From Endomychus coccineus (Eukaryota; Arthropoda; Insecta; Coleoptera; Endomychidae), in contig OY294067.1 in assembly GCA_958510875.1 (NCBI GenBank), positions 55,564,039 through 55,628,038 of the forward strand: a stretch of DNA of 64,000 nucleotides. Reading direction: 5' to 3'. Below the pieces are notes generated by a model. The model saw nothing but the letters and a program-made list of their open reading frames with translations, was not told the DNA's origin and searched no databases. The number at the start of each line of letters is the position of its first letter. The stretch's first letter is position 1. This document shows, in pieces, positions 9,901 to 20,589 of this stretch. The translations under genes were made by a program, and so were the position numbers.

Positions 9901-11654
9901 TATTTACAGTGTGAACTCCTTATAGTTTATATTTCCAATGACTTTTATGTTTTTGTGAAATTTTTAAAGTTTGGTACATGATATCATTTCACATTTCATT
10001 TGAAAATAAGACATTGAAGTTTGATCTGCAATAGCAACTTAGATATGTGTACAAACATTAGTTCCGAAATTAGTCTAGCAGGATAAAGTTATTTCATAGA
10101 TCCGTGCACGAGAGTTAAAAAAGACAATTCAATGGAAAAGTACGTGAAGGACAAATTTGCTGACTTCACCAAAGTTCTGAAATATAATCAATCTCTAACA
10201 AAAGTATAATAAGTTTCAAGGACGGAAATTAACTTCACGCTCGCGAAAATTCCCGTTCTAAACGAAACTTTTCCAGCGCACTATTATTCTATTTCCAATA
10301 AATACCATTGTTTCACTTACTTGAGGTAAGTGTTTCAAAAAGTTTCAGCTCGATACGTGAGCTCTAAGAATTTCTGAATAACATAATATGCGAAGTTTCC
10401 TTTGGTTCAATCGTTTGAGCTTTTCGCCTTGGATATTCTAAAATTGTGGCAAGTTCTGTCAGTACCTTTGAACCAGAGTTGAGTGTTTTTGACGTTTAAT
10501 CGAAGATAAACTGAACCGAATTAAGATTAAAGTCGAAGATTGACTATAATCAATGATGTAGAGAAATAGCTCCATAGTATCTGGATTAATTGCAGCTGCT
10601 CTTTATAATAACCATCCATAACTCAGATGCCAATGCAAAACCCATCTACAATGTCTTCAATCATAAGCAAATGATTCCTGGATTTCTCAATCTCAATTGT
10701 CCTTCCAACGTGAAGGAAATTGAGAAAACTACTAAACATATAAGTAGTGGACATTTCTTTGATATACCGGAATAAGTAGTTCAAGAAATAGAAAACTAAG
10801 AGTCACTAGAACAATTATGAGCACTAGATAAAACTACGGAAAATGATATTTACAAATAGATTACTCAATTGTTAACGATATGATGGGTTGAGCTTACAAC
10901 AGTAACTTTTAGGCGAATCTTGAAGGTGATTCGATTCATATCTGGATAACTTTATTTCTGTGTTTTCACACTTTTATGTAGTAGTATTTATGATTTATTA
11001 TCACTGAACTGATAAACATTATGGAAATATACAACAGTACAAGAAGAATGGTAAATTTTGGATATGCAACTCAAAAGAAGAAATTCAAGAATTGTTTTTA
11101 TACTTCGCTTCGTTTTTACTGAACTCTTTCTTTCTTATCTTCTATGTTTTGTTGTACGCTTAAATTGTTCTATTGGAAACTAGAATGAAATTTACTTAAG
11201 AAAATCTACAGAATAATAATAAAACAATAACAGAAGTGTTTTATAATATAAGAGATATTCATTTAATTAAAAATAATAATACATTCATAGAACGTAGTTA
11301 ACAATCTCAACAGCATAATCAGTCATATGAAAATATATAATTTCTTGCAAGAATCTTAAATATAGATACAAAAAGGTTAAAGGAATTTGCTAATAACGTA
11401 TTTACATTGGAAAAGCGATCTATTTAATATAGTTTATTTAAGGAACCCGAAAACAACTCAAATTTTGAGGCCTCAATGATTTCCTGGAACTAGAATGTTA
11501 ACAATGGAAAACAAATCAGGAGAGTCAATAAAACCTCTGCTAATTCAGAACATAAATAATGCATCTGATTACGATTTGAATGAAATATCCATTGCTTATA
11601 TTATCGTCTGGATTCCTGTACCTAATATTCACTGATGATGATATTTTGTTCCAG

Positions 11655-11851
11655 ATACGAAATGCGGAAAGTTTGATTCGGTGAAAATGTTTGCCAGATC
11701 AATCAATTCGGAAAGCTATAAAGCGGTTCCATGTTCTTCCATAGAAGAATTCCGATTGAATAAATGTAAGGAGAATGATGCAATAATTTTTGGGGAGAAT
11801 GTACCCATTAACGCAACTGGAACATACTTCATAAAGTTTGAGACAATTTAG
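11655..11851 (+). CDS. Terminal exon of the lipase homologue; catalytic His replaced
   Basis: The acceptor TATTTTGTTCCAG ends at 11654. Joining after 6381 (phase 1) gives an uninterrupted frame to the TAG at 11849-11851. The segment KCGKFDSVKMFARSIN corresponds to the family block C-S-H-x-R-S-x-x-Y-F-A-E-S-I-N; the Cys and the FA.SIN end are kept, but the His that completes the triad is not there. It continues with VPCSSIEEFRLNKC, which keeps the expected disulphide cysteines, and a closing GTYFIKFETI, the usual last strand of the lipase domain. There is no PLAT domain, as in insect secreted lipases. ATTAAA, a possible polyadenylation signal, lies near 11944. With both Ser and His lost and the frame intact, a non-enzymatic role is likely (inference). 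Confidence 0.85.
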
Positions 11852-12995
11852 CGTGTAACGTATGGGATGTCGCATATCTTGCATTTCAATCTTGTCCATC
11901 CCTTCTCATGTAATTTATAAGCAGAATAACATTCTTACTTCGATTAAATATCTTACGTATTTTTCAATATTACTTTAATTCCCCAATATTGAATCCCTCG
12001 AAAAATTGATACCTGAAAACGAATATATTTCAATGTTAAAACTGGTACCTAATTTTTGGGGGTTATTAATGTAAACCACCCCATTAGCACTAGTGATGCC
12101 GCGAGACGAGACGAGATGAGTGCTAGAATTAGAATTGAATTAGGTAGGTACTGTAAATTTAATTCATTATTCATAGAACAGGGTTCCGATATATTAAAAA
12201 TAGTGTAACCTATAGCGAGTTACTGTCATAAGTGGACAGTGAATGAGCGTCAGCGCATCGCATATCGTTAGATGGAACAAGTACAACCCCCAAGAGCGCT
12301 TCACTTGTTTTTATTTTAGAGCAACATAGTTCGTCTGGCTCGCTCTAACTCACCAGACTGCCCTATACACCGCTGGATCTGAATCTGTGTACCATAATGT
12401 ATACTACTTTGAGGAAAATTTTGCCAACTGTGAGAAAAGTTTCCACATTAATATTTGCTAAAATAATTTTCAAGTCTAAGATTATTTCTCTACTGAAAGA
12501 AGTAATTATACTTCCAAAACGAGGCCAAAAACGATAGAAAGCTGTCTACTTGAATGAATTCCGAAATTTCTTTGTCCAAATTTCACTCAATTTGTAATTA
12601 TGAAACAATCAATTTCACTCCATCGCATTTCGATGTGAAATAGTATTACTGGGGATACCAATTAACAAATCGAGCCCAGTACTCTACCTCCACGGTCATG
12701 TGGAAATAAGTACATATTAAAAAAAGCATATTTTGCAGCTTCACCTAAACTTTTACTCTATAACGATTCAATTCCAGGGTAAAAGTCTGAGAAACTTTTT
12801 GTTTAGAATCATTCAGTCTTCTTCCACCAAAAAAATAATTATTTTCGGGATAACAATTGCGAAAAACTAGAATTCATGTCCTAAATTACTCAGGGGTCAA
12901 ATTAATTATACTGATATGCTCAGGACATCAAAATAAAGGTGTCACAAAAATCCAGCTTGGTCGGAAGGTCTACGAATCTACCTGTAATTCACAAT
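11852..12995. other. No gene seen
   Basis: 3' flank of the lipase-like gene and AT-rich spacer. A locally GC-richer patch at about 12220-12370 has no recognised motif. Small open frames here are not supported. Confidence 0.35.
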
Positions 12996-13440
12996 GCATT
13001 CCAGCAGTGTCATATCTGTAATGATAGATAATCTGTTTCTATTTCTACAGTGAATCAAATTGGGCATCAAGCATGTTCAAAGAACCATATAGATCATAAT
13101 ATTTACTTGTAATGGCGAAAATATTATCGGAATATATGTGGCTTAGGAAAATATTGGATAAGAAAGGGGAGTGCGGGTTGAGCATCCGCTCCCTTTAAAT
13201 TTTTGATCAATAAGTTAATTTCTAACCAAAAACGGAAAATGGATCTCAAAACTGGAGCTATTACTTTCAAATAATCCAATAAACTTTAAATGTTTCGCTT
13301 TATCATCCATAATTTGTTTTCAAAATTTGCAATAAAACCAATTCATGTATGCCAGAGCAAGCTAAAAAAAATTCAGGCAATATCTTCTATAAAGTGTCAT
13401 ATCTGTAATGATATCTAATATGTGCCACAAATATAATTGT
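12995..13440 (-). pseudogene. PLE-A reverse transcriptase fragment
   Basis: Aligned by eye with the PLE at 49.2-50.9 kb: ATCTGTTTCTATTTC.ACAGTGAAT, ATCAAATTGG, AAGCATGTTCAAA and TTTACTTGTAAT.GCGAAAAT occur in the same order as at 50090-50200. It also matches 16020-16470, including TGATCAATAAGTTAATTTCTA. No frame is open. It is a diverged internal fragment without a tail. Confidence 0.7.
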
Positions 13441-15324
13441 TCAATTTATTTATAGTGAATAAAATTAAAATTGTATATTGTAATTATTTGTTGTATTCCC
13501 AACAATGATTTCCTTACCGAATTCTCAAGTGAACGTTAAAATGTGTTCTCAACTGAATCTGCAGGAGGTAAGTGAGTATCTGTCTTGAAGTAAATACAAA
13601 TAAATCGAGCTAGATTTTTTTCAATCATTTTGAATACGATAACTGATAACGACGTCGTAATCTTGAAGTATTTCTTTTTAATATTTCGCGGGCTTTTCTT
13701 CGTGTATTTTAATACTTTTATGAATTAGTAACACTGCTTCATGAATTGTCACAGAGTAATTTCTCTACTCTCTGGAATTATATTCAGAGTCGGCAACTGT
13801 GCTGACCCAATTCAAAGGTCCGAGGTTAACGAAAGCGGGAACCACGAGAATTAAGGATTATGATGGGCCTTCTGTATATATGTATCAGCACCATCAGAGA
13901 ATCAATTGATAACTGGATACAACTGAGATGTGATACGAGTGAAGTGTTATAAATGTCATCATTTTATTGAGCAGGTAAATGCAACGTAAATCTCTTGTCA
14001 ACCATCTAAATAATTATATTGAGTGTTTAACGCACTACTAAATACACCACGAGTAGATGAAATTGTTACAACATCATTGCATTGAAACGATGTTTTTTGG
14101 CATGAGAGGCTACATTACATCATTCACAAATGTTGGATCCGATGAAAATTGTGTCCAAATTCATCTCCTCTATGTTGAGTACAGAGGAGCTTAGAGAGCA
14201 TTTTGATGATACGATCCACATACTGCTGAAGTGCTGAGCTACTTATAGTAGTTGATGAATCATCCGAAAATTTCTTTTGAACACGAGTACGAATGTATGA
14301 GAAAAAAGTCAGTGAGCATTTGTTTTTCTGATTATATCCGACGAGTTAAAACATCGGTAGAGACCGAGTTGTCATTGTATTGAAATGATTTGCTTGTGGT
14401 ATCGATATTTCATGTATTCATTGGAAATAGTTAAATTCTTCCATTTTCTAGTTCATATATGCTACTGTAATTCATTGTTATACACCGATATTCAGTAGTA
14501 GGCTTAGCTTTTGTTGTCATAGCAATACATGTTGCGAGAGGAGCCTTAATAAATGGAATAGTAGGAAATAAAATTGAACTGCTACGGCAACAAATTGGGT
14601 ATTAAATGTCGACTTTTGTAAAGATATGTGTGCGATTTTGCCTTGTAAAGTTAATATTTCGTGCTTCAGTATTCATAAGAGTATCCGTATATGAATTCTC
14701 TAACGTTATTGGGCTCTTCCAACATTATGTTCAGTTACGACGTAAAGAACTGTTTCTTATTAACCTGAAAACTCTAACGAATACACTGCTTTGAATTCCA
14801 CCGAATAGCAGCGTTTCGAGAGGAATATATTAGTTACTTTCATGTTCTAATTTGAACATTGCATAAATTTACATATTTCACAATTTCATTGTTTTGTAAA
14901 TTTACGCATATAGTTTGACATAGACGCAACAAAGATCTATTTTCGTGAGTACTATGGTGCGGGTAGTAATTGAGATTGGAATGGGTATGAGAATGCTTGT
15001 GATTGAAATAAGTTTCCAAAAGCGTTGTTAAACTGAGTTCAACTATTTGTTCATTTTTGCTCTATTAGGACAATGTTTTTTCATCATCGTGCCGTACCAA
15101 AAGGAATAAAAATGTCCACCCCTTTATTTCAAACTAAGTGCTTGATCTAAATTTTTTTCGGTGAGTCATAACTTTCACATATAGATATTATAATTATCCC
15201 TAGAATCAGCTTCAAATGAGTCCTTTACATGGGAACAATGTTTTTATTATGTAAGTTAATTTTGTTTAATTTTCATTCATGAATAAATAGCAGTGTTATA
15301 CAATAAGAATACTACAGAAGACTT
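13441..15324. other. No gene seen
   Basis: AT-rich spacer. A short + frame near 14133-14240 (containing STEELREHFDDTIHILLKC) looks peptide-like but is only about 35 codons and unsupported. Nothing else is recognised. Confidence 0.3.
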
Positions 15325-16500
15325 TGCAGTTATGAAGTAGCCATCATCAGAGTAAACTAAATTAGAAAACAAAATTCACCTGTTCAAACACTATTTGGGA
15401 TTAGTAATGGAAATAAAGGGTTTTCTGCTGCTGGAGATAAATCTGAATGCACTCGCTTATACATTCATATTCCTTCGAAATTACCAATATAGGTCAGGAC
15501 TGTCTTGAAAGTGATAACATATGTTCTACTATTGCTCATACTTTACTATTTTTTTTATTTACATGGGCAAACTATTCTATATACCGAGTTAGAATATTCC
15601 TTTTACCTTTCTTGTTTGCGATGGGAGCATTTCAAACATAACTCACTAACGAAGTTCTAAATTTCAGATTTGTCGAAGTCGGAAGCTTTATTAATTAATG
15701 AAGGACGTTAAGTGAAACATTTGGATTTCATTGAAAAAATGGCTTTAATTTTGTTAAATTATAGAGTACAATTTACCATTTCTAGTTTTAAATCAACTTA
15801 TTGATCAAAGATTTGTCGGTATTTGCTGAATTCTCAGCTTCGTTTTTATAATGCTTCTGGCTCAAATGGAAGTTTAAAAACCTATAAACTGGGTGGAGTT
15901 ACTTTATAACTGATTGTTGTAATGGAATACCTATATATAATAGTTTGTGTAGGTTCTCTGTATAAGTGTATATGTCGAATTCCAAATGGTGATCATCTTT
16001 GATAATGTTAATGTCATGGAAAGGAAGACGGTTGTTCATTTCTATTTCTACAATGAATTTGGGTGACTCAAATTGATATGAAGCATGTTCAAAAAACCAT
16101 GTTTATCAGAATATCCACTTGTAACGGCGAAAATACCAGCGAAATATCTATTGCAAACTTTTAGAAACTGATCTAATGTTGATTTTAGGGTGGTTTGAAG
16201 TCCGCTTAGAGAAATATTGAATAAGAAAGGGAAGAGTGCATATCTACTCTCCTTTCAGGACAAACCTTTGATCAATAAGTTAATTTCTAGCCAAAAGCGG
16301 AAAATCAAATGCAAAAGTAGAGCGATTTATAAATAATCCAATACAATTCAAAATTTCACTCATTATCCCTCCAATTAAGAATAAATTCCATAATTTGTTT
16401 TCAATCAAACCCGTTTGTGGGTTCAAGAACAAGCTAAAAAACCGTTTAGGCAATACCTTCGACAAAGTTTTCGACTTCGTTCATTTAGAACTTACCAAAC
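15325..16500 (-). pseudogene. PLE-A remnant (tail, endonuclease linker, RT)
   Basis: On the - strand this runs from RT (about 16500) to the tail (about 15330). Collinear matches to the PLE at 49.2-50.9 kb include GTAGCCATCATCAGAG (15340-15356), GATTTGTCGAAGTCGGAA (about 15667; GTCGAAATCGGAA in the other copy), CAAAGATTTGT and TTCTGGCTCAAA (about 15800-15860) and TCTATTTCTACA.TGAAT (about 16040). It differs by many indels and has no open frame of note. The 16280-16465 frame lies inside and is a shadow or heavily mutated RT piece. Confidence 0.72.
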
Positions 16501-16639
16501 CTATGGGAAAACAGGGATACATGACCTAGGGGTCTATCAAGGCTCTTAATTCTTCATACAATAGACCGTTGATAGACAGGATAAATAACATAGGAGAGAA
16601 CAATAGGATTTTAAAACAACGTTGACTCTATTTAACTAA

Positions 16640-17275
16640 CAAAATCACAACCTAATATTGCTTTTAACAATATGACAGAATAGACAATCAAGAATTTTAA
16701 AACTTTTGGAGATTAAATCATTTAAACTGATAGGTTGGGAAATTTCTTGACATACATGAATTTGAGATAGGAAACCTTGATTGTTTACATCGTTTAAAGG
16801 ACACTCCAGAATGATGTGAATAAGTGTTCCAACTTCACCACAGAAACATAAATCATTTTCAATAATTTGAATCTCATGAAGAGAAACCGGAGTTAAGACA
16901 TGACCAGACCGTAATCTACTAATAATTCTTATAAAAGCTCTTGGAGTTGAATTATTAATTATCATGAACCATGGTTTAAATGAGGAGTAAGGGACCATTT
17001 CTTTGTAAATCTTGCCTTTATGTGTCAAGAAAATAGTATTTTGGCATTTATGTATAATAGCTCTTTTGTAAAAAGCAAAAAAATCTTGCAATAGAATTTT
17101 AACATTGTACAGATCAGGTAATTTACAAGCTTGCTTGGCTAATCGATCAACAATTTCATTACCCGGTATGTTAACATGGGCTTTAGTCCACATAAAATAA
17201 ATTTTCTTCTGACTAAGTTCCAGATCAGCTACAGTATTTTTGGTGGATAATGTTGATTCCTTACCAGTTTTTGTT
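16640..17275 (-). pseudogene. LINE ribonuclease H C-terminal domain (I/R1-like)
   Basis: The - strand frame 17193-16645 has FMWTKAHVNIPGNEIVDRLA, the last RNase H block with the catalytic-region His and Asp. Then come a linker, RIISRLRSGH, and the terminal zinc-knuckle-like NDLCFCGEVGTLIHIILECP (C-x-C...H...C). The frame extends upstream to about 17275 (STKNTVADLEL), although no Met is needed there. The earlier part of RNase H and the RT are missing, so it is 5'-truncated, a common LINE fate. The 182-codon frame is still open, so it is a fairly young fragment. RNase H with C-terminal CCHC is typical of I, R1, Loa and part of Jockey; the exact clade is not decided. Confidence 0.85.
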
Positions 17276-17600
17276 GATCAATAAAGGTGTTCTCACGAAT
17301 CAATTTTGAGCGCGTTGATCTTCCAGACAGAAAACGGTAGTTAGATTGAATGATATGTAGTTCTTATCTGTATGTATCTTTTATATTGAAAGACAGAATC
17401 ATAGATAAAATTTTCTATGATTCATGGTTGTTTCGCATTTCTAAAATTTCTCGATGAAAACATTACCGATCTCGCATCATGATGGCACTGTACCATCATA
17501 ATGACAAAAATCAGTATTGAAAGCAGAATAAAAACAAATTTATTAGTGAATATTCATGAGGTCTTGGGTGTTTTCATTCATCCCCACACTTTGGTATACG
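17276..17600. other. No gene seen
   Basis: Spacer between the LINE fragment and the mariner end. No recognised motif. Confidence 0.3.
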
Positions 17601-17621
17601 AGAGTGAAAAGTCCCTGAAAA

Positions 17622-18621
17622 ATGAAACAAGAATTGATTTATTTGGTCAAAACTTATTTTATATCTCAACATAATCTCCTTGTAGCCCGATACACTTTGT
17701 CCACCATTCTCTTTATTTTTCTATCCCTTCCAAATAATACGATTTCGGCAATCCTTCAGAATCGTTGGAGCCAAATCTTTTTCCGCATAGACATTTTTTC
17801 AAGTTTGAGGTTAGAAAAAAATCGCAGGGGACCCAATCTGGAGAATATGGTGGATGACGAACCAATTCGTAGCGCAATTCATGCAATTGCGACTGCGGAC
17901 CTGTGCGCCGGTGTGTTGTCCTGGTGGAAGAGCACTTTTTTCTTTGCCAAATGCGCCGCTTTCGCTTCAAATTGGCAAATTGGCGTCGAAGCAATCCAAC
18001 GGCTCTACATATTATACGCCGGTGAAAGTTTTGCCCTTAGCAAGATGATCAATATGAACGATACCGTGTGCATCATAAAAAAACTGTCGCCATGACTTTG
18101 TTGACCGATAAACCCACTTTGGCCTTTTTTGACTCCGATTCGCCAGGACAAGTCCATTGTTTCGACTGTTCCTTGGTCTCTGGTGTGTTGTGATGGATCC
18201 GTGTTTCATCTACGATTACGAAATGGGGCAAAAAGTCTTCTTATTGCGCTTGAATATTGCCATACACTCCACACAGTCGCGCTTGTTATCAACAGAGAGC
18301 AAATGCGACAGATAACTTTCATATATTCAAAAATGTATGCTAAATGCTCTGTACCCATTCGGTTGAAATGCCCATAGCCTCAGCAATTTTGTGCACTCCA
18401 ACTCGCCGATCGTCCAATATCATACCATGGATTTTATCGACGATTTCTGCCGTTGTAACCTCAATTGGAAGACTAGAACGTTCGGCGTCCTATGTGGTCA
18501 TACTACCTCAAAGAGAATCAGTAAACCACTTGTGAATCGTTCCAATCAAAGGTGAAGAGTCCCCATATTGTTTAACAAGCGATGCTTTGGTTTGCGTAAC
18601 ATTTTTTTTGACGTAAGAAAT
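17622..18621 (-). pseudogene. Mariner transposase, broken (copy 1)
   Basis: The - strand blocks from N to C are: a helix-turn-helix/linker region (about 18600-18350, heavily damaged), the tether to the catalytic domain (ITTHQRPRNSRNNGLVLANR, near 18190-18130), VMATVFWDA-like FYDAHGIVHIDHLAKGKT (about 18020-18080) and the last catalytic stretch PPYSPDWVPCDFFLTSNLKK (about 17790-17850), where the final Asp of the D,D34D triad sits in YSPD...CD. The end is LPKSYYLEGIEK. Frames change several times and the extreme N-terminus lies beyond the PLE insertion. DNA cut-and-paste by the D,D34D family is known; this copy cannot make a protein. Confidence 0.88.
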
Positions 18622-18959
18622 AATGTTTAATCAACATTCCAATATCCTTTTCATCATGGGAGTCGAATCGCAAGGTTCACTCCCGTTCCTGAATGTATTA
18701 CTTAGTCGACGGTACTTTAGGACATTCTGTGTATCGAAAACCCACTCAGAATTAAAACATCTTTCATCTGCCTTATTATCAAACAATTTCTCCCACTACA
18801 ACTTTCAAAAAGCCATAAAGGAATACACTTCACCTAAAATTTCAGATCGACCTGAGCCAGAAACCCCCCGTCTGCTTTATCCACGGCCTATCTTCCATAT
18901 ATTGAAAATATATCTCAGTTTTACAAACCTATCAAAGATCCCCTTCCTCCTCTTCACTT

Positions 18960-19325
18960 AGAAGGTGCTTATAGCATTCCCTGTTCTTGCGGTAAAGTCG
19001 ACATTGGTGAAACAGGTCGTACAGTAGCTACTCGTCTGAAAGAACATGAGCGCTGTACAAGGCTTCGTGACACCAGTAGATCTGCACTTGCGGAACACAA
19101 GTTTGACACTAATCATCAAATCTTTTTTGAAGATACTAAAATCCTAGCCCGAGCCCCAAACTCCTATCAGCGAAAAATCCTTGAAGCTATAGAAATCCTA
19201 AAACATCCGAATAATCTGAACCGTGACTCAGGATATTACCTTCCCAACATTTGGAAACCCATCCTCGAAAATTCCACTTCGCACATGATCACACAACGGC
19301 AGGGTCAGGTGCCGGAACGAGGTTA
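18960..19325 (+). pseudogene. GIY-YIG endonuclease domain of PLE-B
   Basis: The frame starting in LEGAYSIPCSCGKVDIGETG contains the domain's GIY-like (AYS) and YIG-like (DIG) boxes with the CxC pair typical of PLE endonucleases. It then has RTVATRLKEHERC, SALAEHKFDTNHQIFFEDTK, and the late glutamate helix RKILEAIEILKHPNNLNRDS. It ends at a stop near 19324. The domain nicks DNA to prime reverse transcription in active PLEs. No stop is seen inside this 120-codon stretch, but the upstream RT is missing, so it is non-autonomous. Confidence 0.87.
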
Positions 19326-19429
19326 ACCACCGGAAAAAAGGCAGTGAACTGTGTAGCGTGAAGGATTTTCCTACAATAAATACGGCTACAGAAACCTGTA
19401 GAACCAGTTTCAGTTCAAGCCTGCCTGCC

Positions 19430-19470
19430 CTGAAGATGCCACCTGTAATGGTTGACGAAACGTTAGTGGC
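19430..19470 (+). ncRNA. Hammerhead-ribozyme-like motif of PLE-B (second copy)
   Basis: CTGAAGA (19430-19436), a GCCACC...GGTTGAC hairpin with one change compared with the 3494 copy, then GAAAC (19457-19461). The same caveat about the extra base applies. Confidence 0.38.
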
Positions 19471-19730
19471 ATCAAGTCGAGCTATTGTGACGCGGCATCC
19501 ATCCGGAAGCCAAGATTTTTCAATGTTTAATCAAGACTCACTTTTTCTCATGCGTACAAAAATCTTCAAGGTTGCTTGATTTCGATGGGTGTCAAAACAG
19601 AACTGAATGACATATCAGTCTGAAAATTCCAAAGCTCTCTAGTTAGAGATAGTACATCACAAATGTCTCATGGGATTTTTGATTGTGATGCTATCTGTTT
19701 TATTTTTCAGAGACTTTTCACCTTGCCCGA

Positions 19731-20589
19731 ATATACGTATCTATTTTATTTATATGCATGAGTAATTTAACTACTCATATAGTGGAATGTTTTCCAATGT
19801 CCACCGTTCATGAACAGTACAAGAAAATCATTCTTTTGTTTGTTATAGTCAGAGTGACTATATATATACATAGCGTATACTCAGCGACAGTCACAACACA
19901 TTTATAGTGTAGAGGTATGAGAGTTTCATAGTTTTAGTTTAATAAAATTGGATACGTTAATATTTATTTGTTTTTTGAAATTCTGCTAAAAATTTGACTT
20001 TTTACAAATACATTATAAAATTATAACACCTGCGTAATAGAAAGGTAAGAATTTGAATAAAAAACTATTAAAGTTTGACTTTCACTAGTTCAATAATATA
20101 TGTAACTAGGTTTCGCTTCCGCTAGATATTACGAAGTACTGACCACAAAAGAACTAATGAAATATAATAAAAGATTAATGAAATTTTTTTTCATACAAAA
20201 AACGAACTCGGTTCTATGGCGACGGTTCTTGAGTGCGAGAACTCTTTAGAAGCAATTAGAGAACAAACTAGAAACACACTCCGTTATGAAAAACTTTCAA
20301 CTGACTGCAAAGAGCCGAACAATCAAAAGGTTCGCGTTTGGTTTTTATTCGGGCGGATTCAATTCGCCTAGGATGAGGATAAGTGGCGCATTGCGAATAC
20401 AAGAATTTCACCACACTTTTTTTTAGATTTAATTATTATATGTTTGTTCACGACTATTGCATAAAATTTCCATTATACGAATACATCAATTGACTTTATT
20501 TTTATCACAATATGTTCTCAGCTTAAGAATATTTTCTCTTTGATTAATGGTTATTAGTAAATATAATAATGATTCTTGACCCCGATATG
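19731..20589. other. No gene seen
   Basis: AT-rich spacer. At about 19850-19920 there is GTCAGAGTGACTATATATATA with CAGCGACAGTCAC nearby. No known family and no coding motif. Confidence 0.3.

Larger units (their letters stand above)
6382..11654 (+). other. Intron of the lipase-like gene (5.27 kb), with repeat remnants
   Basis: The intron starts GTAACTTT and ends TATTTTGTTCCAG. It holds an inverted fragment of an LTR start (7275-7495), a short direct repeat (7790-7850 and 8045-8100), a PLE-A tail (8570-8665) and a PLE-A tail palindrome (9725-9900). The rest (6407-7270, 8670-9720, 9900-11650) is AT-rich with no coding motif I recognise. The small frames at 6542-6739, 7557-7841, 8050-8286 and 10590-10775 have no family resemblance. 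Confidence 0.7.
18635..19521 (+). mobile_element. PLE-B, 5'-truncated, inserted in mariner 1 with 13-bp TSD
   Basis: AATGTTTAATCAA occurs at 18622-18634 and again at 19522-19534, and removing the block restores collinearity with mariner 2. The element begins within the RT end: ESQGSLPFLNVLLSRR, then after a frameshift DGTLGHSVYRKPT, the last RT motifs before the connection domain. It continues into a GIY-YIG endonuclease and ends with the tail shared with 3412-3619, including a hammerhead-like motif at 19430-19460. 5' truncation and variable-length TSDs fit target-primed reverse transcription, which PLEs use. Confidence 0.88.
17601..19730 (-). mobile_element. Mariner element 1, interrupted by a PLE
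   Basis: Right terminus TTTTCAGAGACTTTTCACCT...GCCC (to about 19730) mirrors the left GTGAAAAGTCCCTGAAAAA (from about 17605). The left end has lost a few bases of the terminal repeat. Subtracting the 18635-19521 insertion and one TSD copy leaves about 1.23 kb, the normal mariner size. It aligns with mariner element 2 (36496-39366) throughout, so both belong to one family. Confidence 0.88.

Noticed and set aside
17622..18535. + strand frames of up to 157 codons
   Set aside because: They are antisense to mariner transposase 1; the - strand has the catalytic motifs.
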